The notes under the pieces are model-generated. The model saw nothing but the letters and a program-made list of their open reading frames with translations. It was not told where the DNA came from and searched no databases. Positions 9,609 to 17,895 of a stretch of DNA of 64,000 bases are shown piece after piece. This DNA comes from Mycolicibacterium neworleansense (GTDB taxonomy: Bacteria; Actinomycetota; Actinomycetes; Mycobacteriales; Mycobacteriaceae), in assembly GCF_001245615.1 (NCBI RefSeq), contig NZ_CWKH01000001.1, forward strand, positions 806,001 through 870,000, in the 5' to 3' direction. The translations under genes were made by a program, and so were the position numbers. How positions within the stretch are numbered: the first letter of the stretch is position 1; each line of letters begins with the position of its first letter.

Positions 9609-9947
9609 ATGGCGCACCACCGCAGACAGGACCGTCCCCAGCCGTGCCGGTGGTGCGGACGCGAGGTCGCCGATGCACAGATGGGTCGCCGTCGCCAGTA
9701 CTGCCGTCAGTCCTGCCGGCAGCGTGCCTACGAACAGCGCGCGATGGTCAAGGGCACCTCGCTGGCCCCGGATTCGGTGGTGCTCAGCGCCGACGAGGCG
9801 GCTCAGCTGTCCGACCGCGTGTACCAGGTCCGGTGTGCGGCCGAGGATGTGGCCACCGCGGTCGACGAGGGGGCCGACGCCGACGAACTGCGGCAGTTGT
9901 GTGACGCGCTGATGGAAGCCGCGAAAGCGGCGGACGGCTGGCGCTAG
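9609..9947 (+). CDS. small conserved protein with Cys-rich zinc-binding N-terminus
   Basis: A 112-residue protein. Its N-terminal third has CRWCGREV then RRQYCRQSCRQRAYEQR, a Cys-x2-Cys/Cys-x3-Cys arrangement typical of a short zinc finger resembling FCS/MYM-like treble clefs. The rest is helical and acidic (ADEAAQLSDRVYQVRCAAEDVATAV). It is divergent from rbpA and overlaps the stop of the convergent lipoprotein gene by four bases. Proteins of this kind are conserved in actinobacteria without an assigned function; a nucleic-acid-binding role is only a guess from the Cys and Arg content. Confidence 0.75.
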   Translation: MAHHRRQDRPQPCRWCGREVADAQMGRRRQYCRQSCRQRAYEQRAMVKGTSLAPDSVVLSADEAAQLSDRVYQVRCAAEDVATAVDEGADADELRQLCDALMEAAKAADGWR

Positions 9948-10660
9948 TCCGGCGGGCAGCTGAGCTGGCGTCCGACGCCCACCGGCGGAGGGACCGGCTT
10001 CAGACAGCCCAGCGGTTCGACGCCCGAGGAGCTCAGCAGCACGGCGGACTGGTGCGCGTAGTTGACGCACACCAGGCTGGATTTGTCGGCCCGGCACCGG
10101 TAGTCACCGAACGCCAGTGATTTGCCATCGGGCAGCTCGGCACCGTCGCCATAGCCGAACCGGCCCGGATCCCCGTGCAGCGAGCCGATATCCACTGTCT
10201 CGCCGGCGAAGTCCACCCAGCCGGGAATCCACTGCCCTTCGACGTCGGCTGGTTTCGACGGCAGATCGTCGGCTTTGATCAGGCACGCCAGTCGGCCCTC
10301 GACGGCCTTGTCGGTCGCGCAGCGGGCGTTGCCCGAAGGCACGACGAACGCGACGTCATCGCCGAGGTTCGTGGATTGGCCTTCGCGCGTAGCGGTGTGG
10401 AAACCGGATGGATCGGCGGGGGTACCTGCCTCGACCCACTTGATCACGCGGTTCATCGGGGTCCCTGGAGCCGGTGCCGTGGTGGGCAGCGGCGAGGTCG
10501 TCGTCGGGGTGGACGTGGGGGTCTTGGTGTGCGGGGCGCCGGCCGGCATCGACATCCGGGGCTGGGAGCTCGGCTGCGACTCGTGCCCTCCTCCCGGCGA
10601 GCAGGCGGCCACGAAACCGGCCAAAAGCACAGCAGCCCCAACAGTCACAACGGTGCGCAT
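9944..10660 (-). CDS. putative secreted lipoprotein
   Basis: A 238-residue protein with an N-terminal signal sequence (MRTVVTVGAAVLLAGFVAAC) ending in a lipobox V-A-A-C, then a long low-complexity Ser/Thr/Pro linker (about residues 25-70), then a compact domain with several Cys (RCATDKAVEGRLACLI, YRCRADKSSLVCVNY, GCLKPVPPP). It is likely anchored in the outer leaflet of the cell membrane, with disulfides in the mature part. The ATG at 10660 places the signal peptide at the start; the frame extends further upstream but would bury it. No function recognised. Confidence 0.8.
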   Translation of the reverse strand: MRTVVTVGAAVLLAGFVAACSPGGGHESQPSSQPRMSMPAGAPHTKTPTSTPTTTSPLPTTAPAPGTPMNRVIKWVEAGTPADPSGFHTATREGQSTNLGDDVAFVVPSGNARCATDKAVEGRLACLIKADDLPSKPADVEGQWIPGWVDFAGETVDIGSLHGDPGRFGYGDGAELPDGKSLAFGDYRCRADKSSLVCVNYAHQSAVLLSSSGVEPLGCLKPVPPPVGVGRQLSCPPD

Positions 10661-10736
10661 ACCCGCAAGGCTAGCGGTCGCGTGTCGAGCCCACCGCCTC
10701 TCCGCCCCCACTCATGTAATTCGATACGGTCGGGTG

Positions 10737-12248
10737 ATGCACGAGCGGACTGTCCGGGCAAAGATCGGCACCGGCATCGTCGAAGGGTTCACGCGCGACG
10801 GCGTACATCGTTGGCGTTCCATCCCTTACGCCAAGCCGCCGGTCGGGAGGCTGCGTCTACGCGCCCCCGAGCCGGCCGAGCCGTGGCCCGGTGTGCGCTA
10901 CTGCCACGGGTTCGGTTATTGCGCGCCGCAGCAAAACCGCTACACCCTCGTCGGTGTCGGTAAGCACCAGCCGATGAGCGAGGACTGCCTGACGCTCAAC
11001 GTGGTGGCACCGGAGAAACCGAACACCGACGGTCCGCTGCCGGTGATGTTCTTCGTGCACGGCGGCGGCTACATCCTAGGAAGCTCGGCAACGCCCATCT
11101 ACGACGGTGCCGCGCTCGCCCGCCGCGGTTGCGTGTTCGTCTCGGTCAACTACCGGCTCGGCATGCTCGGGTGTGTCGAGCTGTCGTCGCTGTCGACGCC
11201 GGAACATCCGATCGATGACAACCTGTTCCTGCGCGACCTGGTGTTGGCGCTGCGTTGGGTGCGCGACAACATCGCGGTGTTCGGCGGGGACCCGGACAAC
11301 GTGACGATCTTCGGCGAGAGCGCCGGTGCGCACGCGGTCGCGACGCTGCTCGCGGTGCCCGATGCCGAGGGCCTGTTCGCCCGGGTGATCTCGGAGAGCC
11401 CGGCCAGCGGAATGGTCAGCTCGGCTGACGCCGCCGCGCATATCGCGGACCAGATCGCCGAATTGGTCAGTCCCGGTGGGGGATCGGCGGCCGCGGCGCT
11501 GATGTCGGCTCGCCCGGCCGAGCTGGGCCGCGCCCTGGAGGCGATGATCATGCGCGGCCAGACCGATATGCCGGGCGCGTTTCCGGTCGGGCCGACGTTC
11601 GGTACCGACTATCTGCCCGTCGACCCCGTCACGGCAATGGCCGAGGGCAGTGCACAGCGGGTTCCGTTGATCGTCGGCAACAACGCCGACGAGGGACGGC
11701 TGTTCACCCGGTTCCTCCAGTTGCTGCCGACCAACGAGGCGATGATCGAGAAGCTGTTCGCCCGTACGGATCCGGAGGAGCGCCGCCGGATCGTCGCGGC
11801 ATATCCGGACTATCCGAGCAGCGCGGCCTGCGTGCGCCTCGGCGGTGACTTCGCCTTCGCCTCGGCCACCTGGCAGATCGCCGAGGCACACAGCAGGCAT
11901 GCACCCACGTACGTGTACCGCTATGACTACGCACCGCGCACCCTGCACTGGGCGGGGCTGGGTGCGACGCATGCGATGGAGCTGCTGGCCGTGTTCGACA
12001 CGTACCACACGACATACGGTGCGCTGCTGACCGCGGTCGGTGACCGCACGTCGGCCCGGCGGGTCAGCCGTGATGTGCAGCGGCGCTGGCGTGAGTTCAC
12101 CCGCACCGGTGACCCGGGGCCCGGCTGGCCGGCCTACGACAGCCGCGAACGGGCGGTGTTCGTCTTCGATCGCCGGCCGCGCGTCGAGTACGACCCCCGG
12201 TCGGTGCGCCGTAAGGCGTGGGAGGGATTCACGCTCGCCGAGCGCTGA
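10737..12248 (+). CDS. lipT: type B carboxylesterase (LipT-like)
   Basis: A 503-residue alpha/beta hydrolase of the carboxylesterase/cholinesterase family. Visible hallmarks are the N-terminal GIPYA-like WRSIPYAKPPVGRLRL, SEDCLTLNV, the oxyanion-hole HGGGY, the nucleophile elbow FGESAGAHA and the late catalytic-His segment GATHAMELL. ATG 10737 follows a possible in-frame GTG by three bases. Position and family fit M. tuberculosis Rv2045c (LipT), an assignment from memory. No signal peptide is seen, so it is probably cytosolic. Its physiological ester substrate is unknown. Confidence 0.85.
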   Translation: MHERTVRAKIGTGIVEGFTRDGVHRWRSIPYAKPPVGRLRLRAPEPAEPWPGVRYCHGFGYCAPQQNRYTLVGVGKHQPMSEDCLTLNVVAPEKPNTDGPLPVMFFVHGGGYILGSSATPIYDGAALARRGCVFVSVNYRLGMLGCVELSSLSTPEHPIDDNLFLRDLVLALRWVRDNIAVFGGDPDNVTIFGESAGAHAVATLLAVPDAEGLFARVISESPASGMVSSADAAAHIADQIAELVSPGGGSAAAALMSARPAELGRALEAMIMRGQTDMPGAFPVGPTFGTDYLPVDPVTAMAEGSAQRVPLIVGNNADEGRLFTRFLQLLPTNEAMIEKLFARTDPEERRRIVAAYPDYPSSAACVRLGGDFAFASATWQIAEAHSRHAPTYVYRYDYAPRTLHWAGLGATHAMELLAVFDTYHTTYGALLTAVGDRTSARRVSRDVQRRWREFTRTGDPGPGWPAYDSRERAVFVFDRRPRVEYDPRSVRRKAWEGFTLAER

Positions 12249-12313
12249 GGTCGTCGTTCTGACTCTGGGCGATTTGCTGCAGGGAAATACCGGGATGTGG
12301 TTGCGTATTCGGT

Positions 12314-14251
12314 GTGGACTATCCCCTGGATCCGCTGTCGGCCGACGAGTTTCGCGCGGTAGCAGCGATATTGCGGCGTGAGCACGGGGTCGGGGAGGGC
12401 TGGCGGGTTGCCTCGGTGGAACTCCTCGAGCCGACCAAGACCGAATTGGCCGCCTTCGACGGCGGGGGTGCGACCCCGGCCCGCCGGGCCGCCGTCATCT
12501 GTCTGGACCGGTCGGCCAACGCCACCTACAAGGGGGTGGTGTCGCTGACCGGCGACCGCGTCGAGGACTTCGACCACATTCCGGGCGTGCAGGCCAATTT
12601 CACCGTCGATGAGTTCGTCGAATGCGACGAGGTGCTGCGCCGGCATCCCGACGTGATCGCCGCACTGGCCAAACGCGGCATCACCGACCTGGACAACGTG
12701 TTCATGGACACCTGGACCTACGGTGACGCGGTCGCGCCGCCCGAATACCGCGACCGTCGGATCGGCTGGTCGGACACCTGGTATAAGCAGGCGGCGGGAG
12801 CCAATCCCTACGCTCACCCGGTCAGCGGCCTGCACTGCGTCATCGACATCAACAGCATGGAGGTGCTGCGCGTCGAGGATGACGGCAGTTCCGAAATGCC
12901 GGATGTGATGGGCGAATACGTACCGCACCACATCCCCGAACGTATCCGGGCGGCTTCGCGGCGCGAGCCGCTCAAGCCGCTGGACATCACCCAGCCCGAG
13001 GGGCCGTCGTTCACGCTGGACGGCAACCTGCTGCAGTGGCAGAACTGGTCGTTGCGCATCGGTTTCAACCACCGCGAGGGGATGACACTGCACACCGTGC
13101 GGTACCGCGACGGTGAGGTGAATCGTTCAGTGGCCCACCGTTTGTCGTTCGCCGAGATGGTGGTGCCCTATCGGGATTCCTCGGTCGATCACTACCGGCG
13201 TACCGCGTTCGACATCGGTGAGTGGGGCCTGGGATTCATGACCACCTCGCTGGAGCTCGGCTGCGACTGCCTCGGTGAAATCCGTTATCTGGATGCGGTT
13301 CTGCACAACAGTGCGGGGGAGCCGTACACCATCACCAACGCGATCTGCATCCACGAGGAGGACAACGCCGTCCTGTGGAAGCATGTCGACCACGACGCCG
13401 GAGCCGAGGTGCGCCGGATGCGCAGGCTCACACTGTCATTCCACGTCACCGTCGCCAACTACGAATACCTCGTGTACTGGCGGCTCTACCAGGACGGCAA
13501 CATCGAGTGTGAGGTCCGCGCCACCGGGATCATGGTCACCACCCCGTTCCCGGCCGGGGACACACCGAAGAACGGCACGCTCGTCGACGAGCGCACCTAT
13601 GCGCCTTTCCATCAGCACTTCCTGATCGCCCGGCTGGACCTGGACATCGACGGCACCGACAACACGGTCTACATGACCGAGTCGTATGCCGAGCCGATCG
13701 GCCCCGACAATCCGTACGGGTTGTCACTGGTGGTGCGCAATCAGGCGCTGCGCACCGAACAGGAGGGCAAGCAGGACGTCAGCTTCGCCACCCAGCGGGC
13801 CTGGAAGGTGGTCAACACCAACGTCGTCAACGGTCTGGGTACCCACCCGTCCTACAAGCTGGTTCCCACCGGGGCCATCCCGGCGATGTTCGACGCGGCC
13901 TCCCCGGTGCTGCAACGCGCCAACGTCATCGGTCACACGCTGTGGGTGACCCCGAACCGGCCAGATGAACGCTGGCCGGCGGGGGAGTTCGTCAACCAGT
14001 CCGTGACCGACACCGGGCTGGGCGAGTGGACCAAGGCCGACCGCTCGATCGACAACACCGACGTGGTGCTCTGGTACGTCTTCGGCATCCACCACATCAC
14101 CCGTCCCGAGGACTGGCCGGTGATGCCCGTGGACGTGGTGTCGTTCTGGCTCAAGCCTTTCGGGTTCTTCGACCGCAACCCGTCCCTGGACGTGGCGGCC
14201 ACCCCGCCGGACGCCTGCACCCACGGTCACGCCAAGGCCGCACATCATTAG
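12314..14251 (+). CDS. copper-containing primary-amine oxidase
   Basis: A 645-residue copper amine oxidase that oxidises primary amines to aldehydes with release of ammonia and peroxide, using a topaquinone made from an active-site Tyr. The active-site layout is complete: catalytic-base Asp300 in FDIGEWGLG, the topaquinone precursor Tyr383 in VANYEYL, and copper ligands His433 and His435 in HQHFLIARLDL plus a His in GIHHITRPEDWP (His593/594). These positions almost coincide with those of the Arthrobacter globiformis enzyme (Asp298, Tyr382, His431, His433, His592). GTG 12314 is the likely start. No signal peptide, so probably cytosolic. It probably allows use of amines as nitrogen source; the substrate is not predictable. 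Confidence 0.93.
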   Translation: MDYPLDPLSADEFRAVAAILRREHGVGEGWRVASVELLEPTKTELAAFDGGGATPARRAAVICLDRSANATYKGVVSLTGDRVEDFDHIPGVQANFTVDEFVECDEVLRRHPDVIAALAKRGITDLDNVFMDTWTYGDAVAPPEYRDRRIGWSDTWYKQAAGANPYAHPVSGLHCVIDINSMEVLRVEDDGSSEMPDVMGEYVPHHIPERIRAASRREPLKPLDITQPEGPSFTLDGNLLQWQNWSLRIGFNHREGMTLHTVRYRDGEVNRSVAHRLSFAEMVVPYRDSSVDHYRRTAFDIGEWGLGFMTTSLELGCDCLGEIRYLDAVLHNSAGEPYTITNAICIHEEDNAVLWKHVDHDAGAEVRRMRRLTLSFHVTVANYEYLVYWRLYQDGNIECEVRATGIMVTTPFPAGDTPKNGTLVDERTYAPFHQHFLIARLDLDIDGTDNTVYMTESYAEPIGPDNPYGLSLVVRNQALRTEQEGKQDVSFATQRAWKVVNTNVVNGLGTHPSYKLVPTGAIPAMFDAASPVLQRANVIGHTLWVTPNRPDERWPAGEFVNQSVTDTGLGEWTKADRSIDNTDVVLWYVFGIHHITRPEDWPVMPVDVVSFWLKPFGFFDRNPSLDVAATPPDACTHGHAKAAHH

Positions 14252-14296
14252 TTGACACCTGTCATGTGTGACGGGGAACACTGCTAGGTTGCCTGT

Positions 14297-16291
14297 GTGC
14301 ACCCGACTCAGACCGCCGTACTCGACCGTCCAGAAGACCTGACCTGTGAATGGCTGACCTCCGCCCTTGGCGCCGGTCAGGTCAGCGGATTCAGTTTCGA
14401 GCGGATCGGAACCGGTCAGATGAGCGAGTGCTACCGCGTCTCGCTGAGCTATGCCGGCGAGAGCGACGGACCGGCGTCGGTGGTGCTCAAGGTGGCCGCC
14501 ACCGATCCCAGCAGCCGCCAGACCGGGCTGGCTCTGGGCCTCTACGAGCGTGAGGTGCGGTTCTACGCCGACATCGCGCCCGCCCTGGCGCCGGGTCCGG
14601 TGGCGCCCTGCTACCACGCTGCGATCGATACGCAGACCGGCGCCTTCGACCTGTTGCTCGGCGATGCCGTGCCCGCTGTGGTCGGTGACGAGATCCGCGG
14701 TGCCACAGCCGAACAGGCCACCGTGGCGCTCACCGAGCTGGGCCGCATCCACGGATCGAAGGCCGGCGCCGAGGCCCTGGACCGGGCCGAATGGCTCAAC
14801 CGCGAGGCGCCGGTCAATCAGGCCCTCATCGGCGGTCTGTACGCGGCGTTCGTCGACCGCTACGCGGGCCTGATCACCCCGGAGCAACGCCAGGTCTGTG
14901 AGCGCCTCGTCGAAAGCTTCGACGCCTACCTCGCCGACGAGGGCGCGCCTCAGCGGCCACACGGGCTCGTACACGGGGACTACCGGCTCGACAACATGCT
15001 GTTCGGCGCCGACGGGGCGGACCGGGCGCTGACCGTGGTCGACTGGCAGACCGTCACCAGGGGGCCGGCGTTCACCGACGTCGCGTACTTCATCGGCTGC
15101 GCCTTGCCCGTCGAGCAGCGCCGCGCCCACTACGACGAGTTACTGACGGCATATCACCAGGCCCTCGGACCGGACTCGGCGCTGACGCTCGGCCAGGTGC
15201 GCGAGGGGGTGCGGCGGCAGAGCTTCTTCGGCGTCATGATGGCGATCATCTCCTCGATGCTGGTGGAACGTACCGAACGCGGCGATGCGATGTTCATGAC
15301 GATGCTCGACCGGCACTGCAGCCATGTCCTGGACACCAACGCGCTGGATGTGCTTGCGCCGGCGGCGATCCCGGAGCCGCTGGTGCCCGCCGCCGAGGAC
15401 GATCTTGCCCACACGCCGACCGACGAAGAATTGTGGAACGAGAGCTGGTACTTCGACTTCGTCGACGCCGAGGCGGGCTTCGGCGGCTGGGTCCGGCTGG
15501 GCCTGATCCCCAATCAGGACACCGCGTGGGTCAACGTGCTGTTCTGCGGTCCGGGGATGCCGACCGTGGCGCTCAACGACTTTCACGCCCCGCTGGCCGA
15601 ACCGTCGTCGGTCAAGGGGGAGGGCGTGGAGCTGAACCTGCACCCGGCCGAGCCGCTCGAGGTCTATCGCCTGACTGCCACGGGCACCGGCGAGGCATTC
15701 GACGACCCGTCGGCGTTGCTGCGCGGCGAGTCGGGGCAGCCCGTCTCGGTGACGCTTGACCTGACATGGCGCACCGCGGGAGTGCCGTACCAGTACCGGA
15801 TCACCCCACGCTATGAAATTCCGTGCACGGTGTCGGGAACGGTGATCATCGGCGATCAGACCCACACGGTCGAAGCCGTCGTGGGCCAGCGCGACCATTC
15901 GTGGGGGGTGCGCGACTGGTGGTCGATGAACTGGGTGTGGAGCGCGATCCACCTCGACGACGGCACCCATCTGCACGGCGTCGACATCCGGATCCCGCAG
16001 ATGCCGCCGATAGGTATCGGCTATTCGCAGCGCGCGGGTGAGCCGCTCGTCGAATTGCAGTCGGTGACTGCGCAATACGCGCTCGGCGATGATGAGCTGC
16101 CGGTGTCCACGACGCTGACGCTGCAGCCCGGCGACATCGAAGTGGAGGTCGACATCCAGGCCTACGCCCCGGTGCTGCTGGTGGCAGCCGACGAGCGGGT
16201 CAGCCAGTTCCCCCGAGCCTGGGCGAAGGTGCGCACGGCCGACGGGCGCAGCGGCATCGGCTGGCTGGAGTGGAACCGCAACCTCGGCTGA
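14297..16291 (+). CDS. APH-like kinase domain fused to DUF7065/DUF7064-type domains
   Basis: A 664-residue two-part protein. Residues about 10-340 form an aminoglycoside-phosphotransferase-like (choline/homoserine kinase fold) domain with the catalytic loop LVHGDYRLDNMLFG and the metal-binding VVDWQTVTRGPAFTDVAYF. Residues about 370-664 look like the lipocalin-like DUF7065/DUF7064 pair seen in actinobacteria (GQRDHSWGVRDWWSMNWVWS, HLHGVDIRI). Such fusions are thought to act on acyl or small hydroxylated substrates, not antibiotics, but no reaction is established. The GTG start is 45 bases after the amine oxidase stop, so the two may be cotranscribed. A 61-bp repeat starts 19 bases after its stop. 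Confidence 0.8.
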   Translation: MHPTQTAVLDRPEDLTCEWLTSALGAGQVSGFSFERIGTGQMSECYRVSLSYAGESDGPASVVLKVAATDPSSRQTGLALGLYEREVRFYADIAPALAPGPVAPCYHAAIDTQTGAFDLLLGDAVPAVVGDEIRGATAEQATVALTELGRIHGSKAGAEALDRAEWLNREAPVNQALIGGLYAAFVDRYAGLITPEQRQVCERLVESFDAYLADEGAPQRPHGLVHGDYRLDNMLFGADGADRALTVVDWQTVTRGPAFTDVAYFIGCALPVEQRRAHYDELLTAYHQALGPDSALTLGQVREGVRRQSFFGVMMAIISSMLVERTERGDAMFMTMLDRHCSHVLDTNALDVLAPAAIPEPLVPAAEDDLAHTPTDEELWNESWYFDFVDAEAGFGGWVRLGLIPNQDTAWVNVLFCGPGMPTVALNDFHAPLAEPSSVKGEGVELNLHPAEPLEVYRLTATGTGEAFDDPSALLRGESGQPVSVTLDLTWRTAGVPYQYRITPRYEIPCTVSGTVIIGDQTHTVEAVVGQRDHSWGVRDWWSMNWVWSAIHLDDGTHLHGVDIRIPQMPPIGIGYSQRAGEPLVELQSVTAQYALGDDELPVSTTLTLQPGDIEVEVDIQAYAPVLLVAADERVSQFPRAWAKVRTADGRSGIGWLEWNRNLG

Positions 16292-16309
16292 CGCTGCCCC
16301 ATTTACACC

Positions 16310-16370
16310 GCGAGCGTGCGTGTCTGTCGGCCGACACGCCGCCTTTGAGCAGCACTCTGTGCACGCTCGC
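16310..16370 (+). repeat. 61-bp dispersed repeat, copy A
   Basis: Begins GCGAGCGTGCGTGTCTG and ends GTGCACGCTCGC. The outer 10 bases are a perfect inverted repeat, and an inner GTGTC/GACAC pair forms a nested stem. The copy starts 19 bases after the stop of the APH-fusion gene. Copies B and C in this window have exactly the same length and the same first 17 bases. Confidence 0.85.
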
Positions 16371-16376
16371 CGGCGC

Positions 16377-16604
16377 TCAGGTGATGCGAAAACGCTTGAG
16401 CCGCGCAGTCGCTCCGGAGATCAACTCCACGCGGCTGCGCGGCACACCCAGATGCTGGGCCAGCAGCTTGGTGACGGCGTCATTGGCCTTGCCGTCGACG
16501 GCGCGCTCCTGCACATAGATGGTGAGCTCACCGTCGTCGGCGACCTCGACCAGCGGGCCTTTGCGGCTGCCGGGTTTGACGCGGACTGCGACGGTTTCGC
16601 TCAC
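16377..16604 (-). CDS. DUF167 (YggU) family protein
   Basis: A 75-residue protein of the small alpha/beta DUF167 family: TVAVRVKPGSRKGPLVEV, then QERAVDGKANDAVTKLLAQHLGVPRSRVELISGATARLKRFRI, where the family signature KANxxLxxxLA and SRVEL-x-SG are both seen. GTG 16604 is chosen because VSETVAVRVKPGS is the family N-terminus; the upstream extension would run into repeat copy B. The family is widespread and structurally known but has no firm function. The gene is bracketed by repeat copies A and B in opposite orientations. Confidence 0.87.
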   Translation of the reverse strand: MSETVAVRVKPGSRKGPLVEVADDGELTIYVQERAVDGKANDAVTKLLAQHLGVPRSRVELISGATARLKRFRIT

Positions 16605-16618
16605 ACCGCCATCGTGAC

Positions 16619-16679
16619 GCGAACGTGCGCAAAATGCTGCCGCGCGGCGGCGTGTCGCGGAGCAGACACGCACGCTCGC
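16619..16679 (-). repeat. 61-bp dispersed repeat, copy B
   Basis: The minus strand reads GCGAGCGTGCGTGTCTG at its start and GCGCACGTTCGC at its end. It has 61 bases, with GTGTC/GACAC inner arms and the CACGCCG motif shared with copies A and C. It starts 13 bases past the thiolase stop codon in the direction of transcription and ends 14 bases before the DUF167 start. Confidence 0.85.
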
Positions 16680-16692
16680 GCGGCAACGGGGA

Positions 16693-17895
16693 TCAGCGGG
16701 CGACGATCACCGAGGAACCGTGGCCGAAGAGGCCCTGGTTCGCGGTCACGCCGACCTTGGCGCCCTCGACCTGCCGGCCGGTGGCCTGACCCTTGAGCTG
16801 CCAGGTGAGCTCGCACACCTGCGCGATGGCCTGGGCCGGGATGGCCTCGCCGAAGCAGGCCAGACCGCCCGACGGGTTCACCGGGACGCGGCCGCCGATC
16901 GTCGTCGCGCCGGAGCGCAGCAACTGCTCGCCTTCGCCCTTGGCGCACAGACCCAGGTGCTCGTACCAGTCCAGCTCCAGCGCGGTGGACAGGTCGTACA
17001 CCTCGGCCAGGCTGACGTCCTCGGGGCCGATCCCGGCCTCGGCGTAGGCCGCGTCGAGGATCTGATCTTTGAACACGCGTTCCGGTGCGGCCACCACGGC
17101 AGTGGAATCCGTTGCGATATCCGGCAATTCGGGCAGGTGTTGCGGGTAGCGCGGGGTCACGGTCGAGATGGCGCGCACCGACGGCACACCCTCCACCGAG
17201 CCCAAGTGCTTCTCCGCGAACGACTTGCTCGCCACGATCAGCGCGGCCGCGCCGTCGGAGGTGGCGCAGATGTCGAGCTGACGCAGCGGATCGGAAACCA
17301 CCGGGCTGGCCAGCACATCCTCGATCGCGGATTCCTTGCGGTAGCGCGCATTCGGGTTCTGCAGGCCATGGCGGGAGTTCTTCACCTTCACCTGGGCGAA
17401 GTCCTCCGCGGTGGCCCCGTAGAGGTCCATCCGGCGGCGGGCCAGCAGGGCGAAGTACACCGGGTTCATCGCGCCGAGCAGGTGGAAGCGCTGCCAGTCC
17501 GGGTCGTTCTTGCGTTCTCCGCCGACGGGGGCGAACGCACCCTTGGGCGTCGTGTCGGCGCCGATCACCAGCGCGACATCGCAGAATCCGGCCAGGATCT
17601 GGGCGCGGGCGCTCTGCAGCGCCTGCGAGCCCGACGCGCAGGCCGCATAGCTCGACGACACCGGCACGCCGTTCCAGCCCAGCTTCTGGGCGAACGTCGA
17701 CCCGGCGATGAAGCCCGGGTAGCCGTTGCGGATCGTGTCGGCTCCGGCGATGAACTGGATCTGCTGCGCGTCCAGGCCGGCTTCGGCCAGGGCGGCGCGG
17801 GCGGCGACGACGCCGTACTCGGTGAAGTCACGTCCCCATTTGCCCCACGGGTGCATACCCGCGCCGAGGATGTACAGCGGTTCGGGTGCGCTCAT
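16693..17895 (-). CDS. thiolase-family lipid-transfer protein (SCP2-thiolase/Ltp type)
   Basis: A 400-residue thiolase-fold protein. The first half has the nucleophile-region SSSYAACASGSQAL (Cys86); the C-terminal half has the family segments GGLACFGEAIPAQA and GLFGHGSSVIV. These are features of the non-specific lipid-transfer/Ltp thiolases that act on steroid side-chain or fatty acyl-CoA intermediates, some as retro-aldolases together with a DUF35 partner. The ATG overlaps the stop of the upstream DUF35 gene by one base, so they form a two-gene operon. The pair looks orthologous to Rv1627c-Rv1628c of M. tuberculosis (from memory). A KstR-like operator upstream supports a steroid/lipid role. 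Thiolase versus aldolase activity cannot be decided from sequence. Confidence 0.88.
   Translation of the reverse strand: MSAPEPLYILGAGMHPWGKWGRDFTEYGVVAARAALAEAGLDAQQIQFIAGADTIRNGYPGFIAGSTFAQKLGWNGVPVSSSYAACASGSQALQSARAQILAGFCDVALVIGADTTPKGAFAPVGGERKNDPDWQRFHLLGAMNPVYFALLARRRMDLYGATAEDFAQVKVKNSRHGLQNPNARYRKESAIEDVLASPVVSDPLRQLDICATSDGAAALIVASKSFAEKHLGSVEGVPSVRAISTVTPRYPQHLPELPDIATDSTAVVAAPERVFKDQILDAAYAEAGIGPEDVSLAEVYDLSTALELDWYEHLGLCAKGEGEQLLRSGATTIGGRVPVNPSGGLACFGEAIPAQAIAQVCELTWQLKGQATGRQVEGAKVGVTANQGLFGHGSSVIVAR

Noticed and set aside
10275..10736. Extension of the LipT frame upstream
   Set aside because: It would overlap most of the lipoprotein gene on the other strand; the esterase family N-terminus begins at ATG 10737.
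14297..16291. Aminoglycoside resistance gene
   Set aside because: Only the kinase fold is shared; the C-terminal lipocalin-like part and actinobacterial family argue against antibiotic phosphotransferase.
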